From positions 3,064,315-3,128,314 of the forward strand of contig NC_015510.1 of NCBI RefSeq assembly GCF_000212735.1: DNA of 64,000 bases, given 5' to 3'. The notes under the pieces were generated by a model that saw only the letters and a list, made by a program, of their open reading frames with translations, was not told the origin of the DNA and did not search any database. This document shows positions 36,223-44,834 of the stretch, one piece after another (position 1 is the stretch's first letter; each line of letters starts with the position of its first letter). A program made the position numbers and the translations under genes. Origin of the DNA: Haliscomenobacter hydrossis DSM 1100 (GTDB lineage: Bacteria > Bacteroidota > Bacteroidia > Chitinophagales > Saprospiraceae).

Positions 36223-37401
36223 TCAGCTGATTCGTTGCACCTTCGTCTCATGTACCAATTGTTCATCTTCACCCAGGTTGAGCAACAACAGTCCTGGTCG
36301 TTTGCCCACTTCAATACTTCCCAATACGTCATCAAAACCAAGTGCTTCGGCTCCGTTGATGGTGGCCCAACTCAGGATGGTGGTGAATGGTACGTAAGAC
36401 TGAAAACGGGCAATGGTTTTCATTTCTTCCAAAATGGACAATTGCCAGTTGGAGGTCAAACTATCGGTGCCAATGGTGACTTTGGCATTGGTATCCAGGA
36501 AATGCTGGTAATTGGGCAGGCGGTTTTCGATGTACAAATTGGCATTGGGGCAAGTGGCCCAGTAGATATCATTGCTCCAGGCCTGGGCAGCGAGGATGTC
36601 TTCGATGTCGCTTTCGGTGTTGTGCACAAAAAGGGTGCGGCAATGGGGATCCATGTGTTCCAGCGCATAGTGGATCGATGTTTTCCCATTCGGCTGAAAC
36701 TCCTCCAGCGGAAAGCCAAAACCTTCGTAAAAATCCAAAAAGCTGCCCGTTTTATCCTGGAAGAGTGCATTTTCACCCGGCGTTTCCTGGTTGTGGATGC
36801 TGACCGTGCACCCAGGAGCGTTCAGGGCGTTGATTTTTCGGAACAAATTACGCGAAACCGTGTAGGGCGCATGAGGTACCGCACTTTTGCGGTTGCCATT
36901 GCTGTCACTTTGCCCATCGTAAGCAGGTTTGAAGTTGTTGAACCAATTTTCGGCTCCTTCTTCCTGCAAAAAGTCAAAAAACTCCACAAAGGTGTAGTAT
37001 TGAATGCGGCTCTGGTTTTTGCGGGCTGCGGTATCCACTTTATTCGAAATGTCACCGACGGCCATTATGCCTCCATCCCACATTTCGGCATCGGCGCGAT
37101 CGATGGCGTCGAGGATTTCTTCCATTGAAATGTCGCGGAAATTGACCACCGTTTGTAAAAAAGGAACCAAACCCGTACCCGTGTTGGCCTTGCCTTTCAT
37201 GTGTGAAAGCTCCAGGTGACAATGCGTGTTGATGAATCCGGGCACAATAGCCCCAGGCAGGTGCTCGACGCTGGCCGAATCATGGTCGGCCAGGTCATCG
37301 ATTTGTAGAATGGTGCCTTGGGCGTCAAAGACGATGACTTTGTTTTTCAGGGCGGCATCGGTTCCGGTATAGATCCGATCGGCGGTGATTTTTTTGATCA
37401 T
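36223..37401 (-). CDS. Cytosolic amidohydrolase of the chlorohydrolase/deaminase group
   Basis: 392 residues, no signal peptide. N-terminal sandwich (MIKKITADRIYTGTDAAL), metal motif GFINTHCHLELSHMKG, later ligands SAVPHAPYTVSRNL and FVHNTESD, and IGTDSLTSNWQLSI with the Asp and the TDSxxSN signature of adenosine-like/SAH deaminases. Among such proteins in Bacteroidota some are aminodeoxyfutalosine deaminases of menaquinone synthesis; that is possible but unproven. Its ATG overlaps the DUF1015 stop codon by four bases, so the two are coupled. Confidence 0.88.
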   Translation of the reverse strand: MIKKITADRIYTGTDAALKNKVIVFDAQGTILQIDDLADHDSASVEHLPGAIVPGFINTHCHLELSHMKGKANTGTGLVPFLQTVVNFRDISMEEILDAIDRADAEMWDGGIMAVGDISNKVDTAARKNQSRIQYYTFVEFFDFLQEEGAENWFNNFKPAYDGQSDSNGNRKSAVPHAPYTVSRNLFRKINALNAPGCTVSIHNQETPGENALFQDKTGSFLDFYEGFGFPLEEFQPNGKTSIHYALEHMDPHCRTLFVHNTESDIEDILAAQAWSNDIYWATCPNANLYIENRLPNYQHFLDTNAKVTIGTDSLTSNWQLSILEEMKTIARFQSYVPFTTILSWATINGAEALGFDDVLGSIEVGKRPGLLLLNLGEDEQLVHETKVQRIS

Positions 37402-38513
37402 GTGCTGAATAGGTTAAATGCTTTTACAACTACCCCATTTTTCATCCTCGGCTCAAACCAGGTTGATTTGGGTGGCAGTGACTGATTGTGATCAGCCAAA
37501 ATCATCATCTCTTGCAAGTCAACAGGGTAAAGTGCAAAAGCTACCCGTTGGGCTTTATTTTGTTGTTCGTGGTGCAAACGTGCCATTCCTTTAACTCCTT
37601 CGAGATAAGTCAACCGGGTTGACTGGCGTGCATCAACAATCCCAAATACATTGGGCAGGATGACTTCGTTGAACAATTGTGTATCCAAAATGGCTTTTTC
37701 CCAACGGTAGCGCTCCAGCAATTCTGGCCGCCAATTTAAACGAAAAGCTTTGTTTTCCACCAAAAAACAGAGTTCAAATTTATGGCGCGGGGCCTCGGGT
37801 TGTTCCAATGCTTCAATTAGAAAGAAAACTTCCAACTGCTGCAACAAGTCCTCGACAGGGAGTTCCACTTCGTCCAATAGACGATGATAAGCTTGAATGT
37901 ACAATTGGGTTGAAGGGAAAAAAGCGGCCAAAAAATAAGGATCAGCATTGCCCCTGGGTAAGGTTTGCTCGTAAAGCAGGGCGGAAGAAGAGCAGCGATG
38001 GTGGCCATCGGCAATGTACGCCCGGGGCACAAAGGCAGCGAACAATTCCTGGATGTACTGCAATTCAGTGGGGTCACTAATTTCCCAGACCTGGTAAGTT
38101 TGTCCTTCGTCTGGAAACGGAATGGTCAATTGGGCTTGTTTTTGGGTCATCATTTTTTGCATCCACCCCTCAATGGCCGCAACGCTGGGATAGGCGAGCA
38201 AAACCGGTTTGACCATGGCTTGCTGTTCTTTCCAGAGCTGAATTTGCACGGCTTCCTTAGCGGGGATGGTGTTTTCGTGGCGCTTGATGGCTCCTTCCAG
38301 GTAATCTTGTACATGAGCCGAAGCGATAATTCCCAACGCGTTGTGCACTGGTGTCTGTATGGCACAAATGTAAATGGCAGCATTTGGCCTCGACTCAAAA
38401 AAGCCTTGCTGCATAAACTGGGGAAAATCTTCTTTTACGGCGGCAAAAAAAGAATCCGTTGCTCCAATCTTCTCCAAAGTTGGCAATAACGCCCGAAAAG
38501 GGTTGACTTGCAT
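37398..38513 (-). CDS. DUF1015 family protein
   Basis: 371 residues from the ATG giving MQVNPFRALLPTLEKIG (the longer frame needs TTG). The family blocks are present: YICAIQTPVHNALGIIAS, YIADGHHRCSSSALLYE (the HGHHR-like ADGHHR motif) and WRYEKAILDTQLFNEVILP-like C-terminal helix. DUF1015 genes often sit near serine/coenzyme pathways, but the activity is not established. First gene of a two-gene unit with the deaminase-like amidohydrolase. Confidence 0.9.
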   Translation of the reverse strand: MQVNPFRALLPTLEKIGATDSFFAAVKEDFPQFMQQGFFESRPNAAIYICAIQTPVHNALGIIASAHVQDYLEGAIKRHENTIPAKEAVQIQLWKEQQAMVKPVLLAYPSVAAIEGWMQKMMTQKQAQLTIPFPDEGQTYQVWEISDPTELQYIQELFAAFVPRAYIADGHHRCSSSALLYEQTLPRGNADPYFLAAFFPSTQLYIQAYHRLLDEVELPVEDLLQQLEVFFLIEALEQPEAPRHKFELCFLVENKAFRLNWRPELLERYRWEKAILDTQLFNEVILPNVFGIVDARQSTRLTYLEGVKGMARLHHEQQNKAQRVAFALYPVDLQEMMILADHNQSLPPKSTWFEPRMKNGVVVKAFNLFST

Positions 38514-38821
38514 GGGTTGGTAACTTGCAGGCAAGGTAGCAAAAAAGCGAAAAAAATAAAAAAGCTCTTAGCCTGCCGTTGAGGCAAAGACTAGATATTT
38601 GTAAAAACCGTGTGTAGACTAGATAGTAAGAAGGCTGAAAATAATACTGGAACAACAAACTAAGAGCTGTACAAAGACTAGAAAACCGAAAATTAAAAGC
38701 CAAATATACAACTAATTACATTGCATACAAGCAGGACAAAAGTAAAATTATGATCATTTTTTGAGCTGGCTCAGCACGCTTTGGAACCAATTAAACACCC
38801 ACTTCGTTGGACAAAAGCTGA
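38514..38821. other. Non-coding stretch upstream of the palindrome
   Basis: A/T-rich, no credible ORF. A short direct motif AGACTAGA/AGACTAGAT recurs three times (about 38590, 38618, 38677), and AGCTCTTAG near 38567 is complementary to CTAAGAGCT about 95 bases later. Possibly an untranslated leader or decayed element; no family recognised. Confidence 0.4.
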
Positions 38822-38984
38822 TATACCCCACGCGGGATGACCAGGTGATTTTTGTCTCTTTCTTTTTTTGGCCTGCCGCGTTGCAAATGCTCGCTGTAGC
38901 TTTGGCTACGTCTGCGCTTTGCGCCTTGCAGGCCAAAAAAATAAATTCGCCAAAATTTCACCTGCCCACCCCGCGTGGGGTATA
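38822..38984. repeat. Large imperfect palindromic element upstream of metG
   Basis: Outer arms at 38822-38853 and 38951-38984 pair with a few mismatches (ATACCCCACGCGGG against CCCGCGTGGGGTAT); inner arms TTTTTTTGGCCTGC and GCAGGCCAAAAAAA pair again at about 38864-38876 and 38928-38940. The core loop contains CTCGCTGTAGCTTTGGCTACG and CTGCGCTTTGCGCC. It lies in the 508-bp region between divergent DUF1015 and metG, in which I see no gene. The core resembles the loop of the 51.1-kb element. Confidence 0.75.
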
Positions 38985-39021
38985 TTCGCGCCGGATTCTT
39001 GTTTGTTTAATTTCATATGCC

Positions 39022-41187
39022 ATGTCGAAGAAATATTTGATTACCTCTGCTTTACCTTATGCCAATGGTGCCCTCCACCTGGGTCACCTGGCGGGAGCCT
39101 ATTTGCCTGCGGACATTTACGTACGTTACCTACGCATGTTGGGAAAAGAGGTGGTTTGGGTTTGTGGCTCCGACGAACATGGCGCGGCCATTACCATTCG
39201 TGCCAAAAAGGAAGGCATTAGCCCGCAGGAAATCATCGATAAATACCATACCCTCAATAAGTCCACTTTTGAAAAACTGGGCATCTCTTTCGACATCTAC
39301 CACCGCACCAGTGAAGCCATTCACCACAAAACTTCACAGGATTTTTTCCTGAACCTGCACGAAAAAGGCGACGAATTTGAAGAACATTTCATCGAGCAAT
39401 ACTACGACGAAGACTTCAATCAATTTTTGGCCGATCGCTACATCATCGGCACCTGTCCAAAATGTGGAAACCCTGAAGCCTACGGCGACCAATGTGAAAA
39501 CTGTGGCTCGGACCTTTCTCCCCTGGAATTGATCAATCCGCGTTCTACCCTCAGTGGCAAAACACCGGTGCTAAAAAAAACCAAACACTGGTATTTCAAA
39601 CTGGACAAGCACACCGAGTGGCTCAAAACCTGGATTGAAAGTGGAGTCCTGGACGGCAAACAACACCACGACCCCAAAACCTGGAAAAACCACGTCCTGG
39701 GCCAGTGTTTGTCCTGGTTAGAGGGTGGACTGCATTCCCGGTCGATTACCCGTGACCTGGATTGGGGTATCCCCGTTCCCCTGCCCGAAGGTAAGGGCAA
39801 AGTCCTTTATGTTTGGTTCGACGCGCCGATTGGCTACATCTCAGCGACCAAACAATGGGCCCTGGACAACAACAAAAACTGGGAAGATTATTGGAAAGGA
39901 GAGGACGTGGAATTGATCCATTTCATTGGCAAAGACAACATCGTTTTCCATTGCATCATTTTTCCGGCCATGCTCAAGGCACACGGCGAATTTGCCCTGC
40001 CCAAAAATGTTCCGGCCAATCAGTTCCTGAATTTTGAGGGACAAAAATTCTCCAAATCGCGTGGTTGGGGCATCGAGCAGCACGACTACCTCGAAGAATT
40101 TGCCGATTTCCCCAATAAGGAAGACGCCTTGCGGTATGCGCTCCTGCGCAATTTACCCGAGAACCGCGATGCCGATTTCAAGTGGGACGATTTTGTGGAT
40201 TACCACGACAAAGAGTTGGCCGACAACCTGGGCAATTTTGTGAATCGGGTCGTCTCCCTTACCCAAAAATACTACGGCGGCCAGGTTCCGGAGCTGCAAA
40301 TTGACTTGCAGGATAAACTGGCCGAAATCACCGCACTGATCCAGCGCTTCAGCGAAGAAATGGAGGCATTTAGCTTTAAAGCGGCCAGCCAAACCTTCAT
40401 GGAACTATCTTCCTACGGAAACACTTACCTGCAAGACGTTTCCCCCTGGAACATTTACAAAGAAAATCCCGACAGCCCGGTGATCCGGGAATGTATGTTC
40501 ATTTGCCTGCAAATTGTGGGCATCCTGAGCCTGGTGGCGCATCCTTTTATTCCGTTCACCTCTCCACGTTTGCGGAAATTGATTGGCTTGGCTCCGGTGC
40601 AAAACGGAGACTGGACCGCATTGCTGGAAAAACTGGAAAATGGCGTTGCAATTTTACCCAACGGGCACTCCATTGGTGAAGCGGAGGTATTGTTCCCCAA
40701 AATCAACGACCGCCGCGACCCCAGCAGATTGGACATCGTCAACCGGCAAAAGGAAAAACTGGCCACCATTTTAGCTGCCGAAACCGAAAGACTAAAACAA
40801 GCACCCGCTGCTACGGCAGCAAGTGCGGTAACCACAAATAACGAACTACCCACCTTGAAAGACGAGATTCAATACGAGGATTTTGCCAAAATCGACCTGC
40901 GCGTTGGCACCATTTTGTCCGCCGAAAGAGTGCCCAAGGCGGACAAATTGCTGAAATTACAAATTGATCTGGGCTTTGAGGAGCGCACGATTGTATCAGG
41001 GATTGCGGAGCATTTTAGTCCGGAAGAATTGCCGGGGAAACAGGTGGTGGTGGTGGCGAATCTGGCCCCGCGCAAATTGCGGGGGATTGAGTCGAACGGG
41101 ATGATCCTGAGTGCGGAGGAGCCGGATGGAAGGCTGCGTCTGGTGAGTCCGGCTGTGGGGGTGAGCAATGGAAGCGTGGTTAAATAA
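39022..41187 (+). CDS. metG: Methionyl-tRNA synthetase with C-terminal tRNA-binding domain
   Basis: 721 residues from the ATG giving MSKKYLITSALPYANGALHLGHLAG; the upstream frame runs through the palindrome. Class I signatures HLGH and KFSKS (near 341), and the zinc knuckle CPKCGNPEAYGDQCENCGSD. Helical anticodon domain to about 600, then a Trbp111/EMAP-like domain (IDLRVGTILSAERVPKADKLL, near 620 to the end) as in the longer MetG form. Last codons lie inside the palindrome at 41174-41219. Confidence 0.97.
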   Translation: MSKKYLITSALPYANGALHLGHLAGAYLPADIYVRYLRMLGKEVVWVCGSDEHGAAITIRAKKEGISPQEIIDKYHTLNKSTFEKLGISFDIYHRTSEAIHHKTSQDFFLNLHEKGDEFEEHFIEQYYDEDFNQFLADRYIIGTCPKCGNPEAYGDQCENCGSDLSPLELINPRSTLSGKTPVLKKTKHWYFKLDKHTEWLKTWIESGVLDGKQHHDPKTWKNHVLGQCLSWLEGGLHSRSITRDLDWGIPVPLPEGKGKVLYVWFDAPIGYISATKQWALDNNKNWEDYWKGEDVELIHFIGKDNIVFHCIIFPAMLKAHGEFALPKNVPANQFLNFEGQKFSKSRGWGIEQHDYLEEFADFPNKEDALRYALLRNLPENRDADFKWDDFVDYHDKELADNLGNFVNRVVSLTQKYYGGQVPELQIDLQDKLAEITALIQRFSEEMEAFSFKAASQTFMELSSYGNTYLQDVSPWNIYKENPDSPVIRECMFICLQIVGILSLVAHPFIPFTSPRLRKLIGLAPVQNGDWTALLEKLENGVAILPNGHSIGEAEVLFPKINDRRDPSRLDIVNRQKEKLATILAAETERLKQAPAATAASAVTTNNELPTLKDEIQYEDFAKIDLRVGTILSAERVPKADKLLKLQIDLGFEERTIVSGIAEHFSPEELPGKQVVVVANLAPRKLRGIESNGMILSAEEPDGRLRLVSPAVGVSNGSVVK

Positions 41188-41219
41188 AAGCCTTGTTCAA
41201 GGCTTTTATTTAACCACGC
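41174..41219. terminator. Perfect palindrome that includes the end of metG
   Basis: Arms of 22 bases at 41174-41195 and 41198-41219 with a two-base loop (TT). The left arm carries the last metG codons and the TAA stop; the inner stem is AAAAGCCTTG/CAAGGCTTTT. A near-perfect self-complementary stretch this size would form a very stable RNA stem at the 3' end, consistent with a terminator or exonuclease block. Confidence 0.85.
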
Positions 41220-41255
41220 CCACAAATAAATTCATGGGGTGAGGCGGTAGGGTGG

Positions 41256-41275
41256 CCTCCCACGGATAAATCCGT
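41256..41275. repeat. Short hairpin CCCACGGAT / ATCCGTGGG
   Basis: CCCACGGAT and ATCCGTGGG pair around two bases, immediately after the metG palindrome and before the Crp gene. Surrounding G-rich text (GGGGTGAGGCGGTAGGGTGG) may add structure. Role unknown. Confidence 0.5.
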
Positions 41276-41350
41276 GGGTTGGCAGGGTAGGTACTAGATT
41301 AAATTCCTAGCGCATAATTCATAGATAGTTCCCTAAAAACAAAAGCTACC

Positions 41351-41917
41351 ATGAAGACCTACGAATTCTACAACCAACACCTCAACATCAAGCTTCAATC
41401 GAATGCTGATTTGCCTTTGAATATCGTAGAGAAAAAAATTCCCAAAGGCAAAATCATTACCGACTACGAGCAAGTGGAGCGACACGTTTATTTTTTGCAA
41501 AAAGGCATTGTACAATTGACCTTGTTGGGGGATGGGATCGAAAAAATCATCGACTTTTTAGGCCAAAATACTTTTGCCTGTTCCTACACTTCTTTATTGA
41601 CCCAGCAGCCTTCCGATGTTCAGCTGATTGCCCTGACCGATTGTGTAGCCGACGTTTTTACCTACCACGATTTGCAACAAGCCTACAAAACATCCCTCAT
41701 TGTCAATCAAATGGGGCGGATGGTCACCGAAATGAACTACATCATTAAAGGGAAAAGAGAAAAAGATTTTCTACTCAAAACTGCCGAAGAACGCTACATC
41801 GAGCTGTTAGACGAAAAACCGGATGTCGTTGCGGAATTACCTGTCAATAAAATCGCGAAATATTTAGGCATTCACCCGGAAAGTCTTAGCCGCATCCGCA
41901 AAAAAGTAATTTCCTAA
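41351..41917 (+). CDS. Crp/Fnr-family regulator (parent of the decayed copy at 44.1 kb)
   Basis: 188 residues. cNMP-like barrel (LNIVEKKIPKGKIITDYEQVERHVYFLQKGIVQLTLLGDG) and short HTH (KIAKYLGIHPESLSRIRKKV). The last two-thirds of the gene plus about 90 bases of following DNA recur at 44055-44835. Immediately downstream, at 41956-41972, is a TTGTGA-N5-TCACAA palindrome of the Crp type, so it may regulate the barrel and serine hydrolase genes that follow. Confidence 0.92.
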   Translation: MKTYEFYNQHLNIKLQSNADLPLNIVEKKIPKGKIITDYEQVERHVYFLQKGIVQLTLLGDGIEKIIDFLGQNTFACSYTSLLTQQPSDVQLIALTDCVADVFTYHDLQQAYKTSLIVNQMGRMVTEMNYIIKGKREKDFLLKTAEERYIELLDEKPDVVAELPVNKIAKYLGIHPESLSRIRKKVIS

Positions 41918-41955
41918 CATAGGTCATTTTTTGGGGGAGGATTTAGGGCAAATCT

Positions 41956-41972
41956 TTGTGACGAAATCACAA
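41956..41972. promoter_or_regulatory. Crp-like operator palindrome TTGTGACGAAATCACAA
   Basis: Perfect inverted repeat TTGTGA-N5-TCACAA about 90 bases before the 42063 gene. The half-site TGTGA matches the one recognised by Crp proteins, though the spacer is one base shorter than the E. coli consensus. An identical copy precedes the haloperoxidase gene. Confidence 0.7.
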
Positions 41973-42062
41973 CCATTATTTTTTCACCTTAAATTTTTCA
42001 CCCGACTATAGGCACACACTGCTATAAAACTTACAACGTGCCTTTCTAAACTGTTTATAAAA

Positions 42063-42665
42063 ATGAGTAAAACAATCCTACTATTGCTCAGTTTTGTCCC
42101 GCTATATGTTTATGGGCAAAAAAGAACTCCAGTGCTTATCAACCTTTCCTTTTTCAACGAAGCCACCGCCATTCCTTTTACCCAGGCATTTTCTACACCC
42201 ATTCATCCAGGCCTCCAAATTGGGACTGAATTCAATCTTAAATCCAAGCCCTCGGCTCGTCTTTTTCAAACGGCCAATCTGAACTATTTCTACCATCATC
42301 GCCTCAATCACGGCATCAGCTTGTACTCTGAGCTTGGCTACGAGCAACGTTTACAATTTGGACCTGCTTTCAGTGCTTTATTTGGGCTGGGGTACTTGCA
42401 TACCTTTGCTACGGCAGAAGAGTTCATCTTCCAGGATGGGCAATACCTCAACAAAAATGACCGAGGCAATGCCCGCTTGCTGGCTTCTTTGGCCTTTGAT
42501 GTGGGTTTTTATGTAAAAAAAGACCAGTCCAACAGTCCCAAAATCTTCTTGCGCTACCAATCCTGGCTGGAGTATCCCTATTCGCCGGGCTTTATTCCCT
42601 TGATGACCCATACCAACTTGCATTTGGGCACCAAAATTTTCCTCACCAAAAAGAACCTAAAGTAA
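42063..42665 (+). CDS. Outer-membrane beta-barrel-like protein
   Basis: 200 residues with a signal peptide (MSKTILLLLSFVPLYVYGQ). Strand-rich: ANLNYFYHHRLNHGISLYSELGYEQRLQFG, AFSALFGLGYLHTF and MTHTNLHLGTKIFLTKKNLK. No named family. Its stop overlaps the ATG of the serine hydrolase gene by one base (TAATG), so they are one operon behind the Crp gene. Confidence 0.75.
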   Translation: MSKTILLLLSFVPLYVYGQKRTPVLINLSFFNEATAIPFTQAFSTPIHPGLQIGTEFNLKSKPSARLFQTANLNYFYHHRLNHGISLYSELGYEQRLQFGPAFSALFGLGYLHTFATAEEFIFQDGQYLNKNDRGNARLLASLAFDVGFYVKKDQSNSPKIFLRYQSWLEYPYSPGFIPLMTHTNLHLGTKIFLTKKNLK

Positions 42666-43846
42666 TGAAAATCATACCCACGCTCGGTTTGTTGATGTTG
42701 ACTTTATTTTCCTGTCAAAAAGGTGAAGTCATCAGCCCGAACAACTACACTTGCAATTTCAATTTTGAAAACAGCAGCCAATCCCATCCCCGACGTTCAA
42801 AATACCAAGCACAACTTGACGACATGACCCAGCACGGCGGTGTGGTAGGGGTAAGTATGGTGGTACAAGACGAGGATGGCCTCTGGCTAGGCACCAGCGG
42901 CAAAGCAGACCTGTACAACAACATTGATTTGCAGCCCTGTCACATCACCAGAGTGGGCTCCACAGTAAAAATGTACACTGCGACCCTCATCCTTAAATTG
43001 CAGGAAGAAGGAAAGTTGAATTTGGATCAAAAAATTGCCGAGCATTTGAGTGGAGATGCCATCAAACGCATCAAAAATGCCGAAAAAGCGACCATCCGCC
43101 AGTTGCTGCAACACAGCAGTGGAATTTACAATTACATCCAAAGTGCCCAGTTCCAAACGGCTTCGATTAACAACCTCATCAAAGAATGGCATGCTGAAGA
43201 CTTGTTGCACTATGCCTACGATAAACCCGCCTATTTTGAGCCCGATGCCGACATTCGTTATTCCAACACCAACTATATCCTGCTCGGGCTTTTAATCGAA
43301 AAAATCGAAGGCAAAGCTTTGTATCAGGTTTTTGAGGAAAAAATTTTCCAGCCACTTCAACTCAAGCAAACCTTGTTCGCAGGAAAAAACCCGGTTCCAT
43401 CCAACATCATTCGAGGTTACATCGACTTGTATAGCAACTTGCAGGTGATCGAAAGCACCTATTACAGCGGATGGGACTATTACACCGCCGATGGTGGTTT
43501 GATCTCCAACCCCTATGATATGACGGTGTTTTTTAAGGCATTGATGTTGGGAAAAATTATTACCCCGGCTTCTCTGCAAACCATGTTAAGCTGGAAAACA
43601 CCTAAAGAACAAGATCCCGAGTTTTATCCCATTCAATATGGCCTGGGCATTTTTAGGACGGAAACGCCCAGGGGTGTAGTTTATTTCCACAGTGGCGACG
43701 CCATCGGGTATTATGCCAACATGTTTTATTTTCCCGAAGATGGAACCACTGTTGTATACGCCGTGAACAGCAATTATGGGAAAATCGACCATGCTGTTTC
43801 AACTAAAAATGCGATTGAAAAAATACTCTTAGCGACAAAGAAATAG
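42665..43846 (+). CDS. Lipoprotein beta-lactamase-fold serine hydrolase
   Basis: 393 residues with a lipobox (LGLLMLTLFSCQK, Cys near residue 18). Class C/PBP4-like motifs: GSTVKMYT (Ser-x-x-Lys, near 98), RYSNTNYI (Tyr-x-Asn) and YFHSGDAIGYY (His-Ser-Gly replacing KTG). Such proteins are D-aminopeptidases, esterases or D,D-peptidases rather than true beta-lactamases. Second gene of the operon after the Crp palindrome; likely periplasmic face of a membrane. Confidence 0.9.
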   Translation: MKIIPTLGLLMLTLFSCQKGEVISPNNYTCNFNFENSSQSHPRRSKYQAQLDDMTQHGGVVGVSMVVQDEDGLWLGTSGKADLYNNIDLQPCHITRVGSTVKMYTATLILKLQEEGKLNLDQKIAEHLSGDAIKRIKNAEKATIRQLLQHSSGIYNYIQSAQFQTASINNLIKEWHAEDLLHYAYDKPAYFEPDADIRYSNTNYILLGLLIEKIEGKALYQVFEEKIFQPLQLKQTLFAGKNPVPSNIIRGYIDLYSNLQVIESTYYSGWDYYTADGGLISNPYDMTVFFKALMLGKIITPASLQTMLSWKTPKEQDPEFYPIQYGLGIFRTETPRGVVYFHSGDAIGYYANMFYFPEDGTTVVYAVNSNYGKIDHAVSTKNAIEKILLATKK

Positions 43847-44054
43847 CCTGGTTTTTTTTCGTATAAAATTTGATGTGCCAACAATTGATATTGGCTTTAT
43901 CGGGAATGGAAAGGTTAAACACCACTTTGGTGGCAATGCAGCGCAAAGCGCCATCATGCATACCTCCCAGTTTGTCACCCTTTATTTTTTTGCAAAGGGT
44001 GGTCAAAATTGACGAGTAATACCTTCCATATGAACATTAAAATACTCCCCAGAC
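43847..44054. other. Intergenic stretch before the decayed Crp copy
   Basis: About 200 bases with no gene I can support. A hairpin CACCCTTT / AAAGGGTG at about 43977-44002 is the only structure. Confidence 0.4.
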
Positions 44055-44361
44055 TGCCTTGTTGCTACTCTTCTTAGCCTCGACATGCAGGGAATTGACC
44101 GATGTTCAGTTGATTGCCCTGACCGATTGTGTAGCCGACGTTTTTACCTACCACGATTTGCAGCAAGCCTATAAAAGCTCCCTCATTGTCAACCAAATGG
44201 GGCGGATAGTGACCGAAATGAACTACATCATCAAAGGGAAAAGAGAAAAAGATTTCCTGCTTAAAACTGCTGAAGAAAGGTACATCGAGCTATTGGATGA
44301 AAACCCGACGTCGTTGCTGAATTACCCGTCAATAAAATTGCGAAATATTTAGGCATTCACC

Positions 44362-44570
44362 ACACTACTGGACATTTTTGTTTTTCAGACGCGAAGGACA
44401 TGAATAGCCCCTGGCTTTAGCCTGGGGGCGGCGTAATACCCTCCGATCTGGGCTTTAGCCCTCGTTTGAAATTAAGGTTTGGGCTAAAGCCCAATCAAGA
44501 GGGCGTTCCATGACCCCAGGCTAAAGCCGGGGGCTATTCATGTCCTCCGAGCAAAATGTCCAGTAGTATG
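44362..44570. mobile_element. Miniature inverted-repeat element 1 (about 209 bp)
   Basis: Flanked by a 10-base direct repeat GGCATTCACC (44352-44361 and 44571-44580), present once in the intact gene. Ends are inverted: ACTACTGGACATTTT near the left end and AAAATGTCCAGTAGT near the right. Inside, CATGAATAGCCCCTGGCTTTAG pairs with CTAAAGCCGGGGGCTATTCATG. No coding capacity, so a MITE moved by an outside transposase. Confidence 0.88.
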
Positions 44571-44593
44571 GGCATTCACCCAGAAAGCCTTAG

Positions 44594-44712
44594 TAGTGGG
44601 GCAAAAATAAGTGCTCATTTTTCTTGAGCCAAAGGATTAGATAAGACACTTGAAATGAACCGTTTACTTATCTAATCCTTTGGCAAAATGAGCACTTATT
44701 TTTTTATCGCCC
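44594..44712. mobile_element. Miniature palindromic element 2 (about 119 bp)
   Basis: Flanked by CTTAG (44589-44593 and 44713-44717), found once in the intact gene. Arms GGGGCAAAAATAAGTGCTCA and TGAGCACTTATTTTTTT...GCCCC pair, and inside CCAAAGGATTAGATAAG pairs with CTTATCTAATCCTTTGG, giving almost one full-length hairpin. No coding capacity. Confidence 0.85.
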
Positions 44713-44783
44713 CTTAGCCGCATCCGCAAAAAAGTAATTTCCTAACATAGGTCATTTTTTAGAGGGGGATTTAGGGCAAATCT

Positions 44784-44800
44784 TTGTGACGAAATCACAA
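44784..44800. promoter_or_regulatory. Second TTGTGACGAAATCACAA palindrome, before the haloperoxidase gene
   Basis: Identical in sequence to the one at 41956 and carried here by the same duplication. It is 35 bases before the ATG of the haloperoxidase gene, so that gene may now answer to the intact Crp regulator. Confidence 0.7.
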
Positions 44801-44834
44801 TTCAATTTTTGTTCACCTTAAATTTTCACCCGAC

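Larger units (their letters stand above)
44055..44745 (+). pseudogene. Decayed partial copy of the 41.3-kb Crp/Fnr gene, interrupted twice
   Basis: From about 44055 the DNA matches 41574 onward of the intact gene; the segment DVQLIALTDCVADVFTYHDL is identical in both. The copy lacks the N-terminal barrel start, has a small indel near 44085, and is split after GGCATTCACC by a 209-bp element and again after CTTAG by a 119-bp element. With both removed, the sequence runs on to the normal end (KKVIS, stop at 44743-44745). The homology continues past the stop into the operator region to about 44835. Clearly non-functional. Confidence 0.92.

Noticed and set aside
36235-37128. 297-codon open frame opposite the deaminase-like amidohydrolase
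   Set aside because: Antisense to a gene with all metal motifs; composition mirrors the codon use of the real gene.
41220-41350. TnpB-type guide-RNA end or riboswitch near CCCACGGATAAATCCGTGGG
   Set aside because: No transposase or TnpB gene nearby and no conserved riboswitch core; recorded only as a hairpin.
43803-44006. 68-codon minus-strand frame (LGGMHDGALRCIATKVVF...) before the decayed Crp copy
   Set aside because: Looks slightly protein-like, but overlaps the end of the serine hydrolase and has no start context or family; not enough support.
44059-44352. 97-residue Crp-like ORF as a real small regulator
   Set aside because: It is the readable part of a duplicated gene lacking the N-terminal barrel and interrupted by two insertions.
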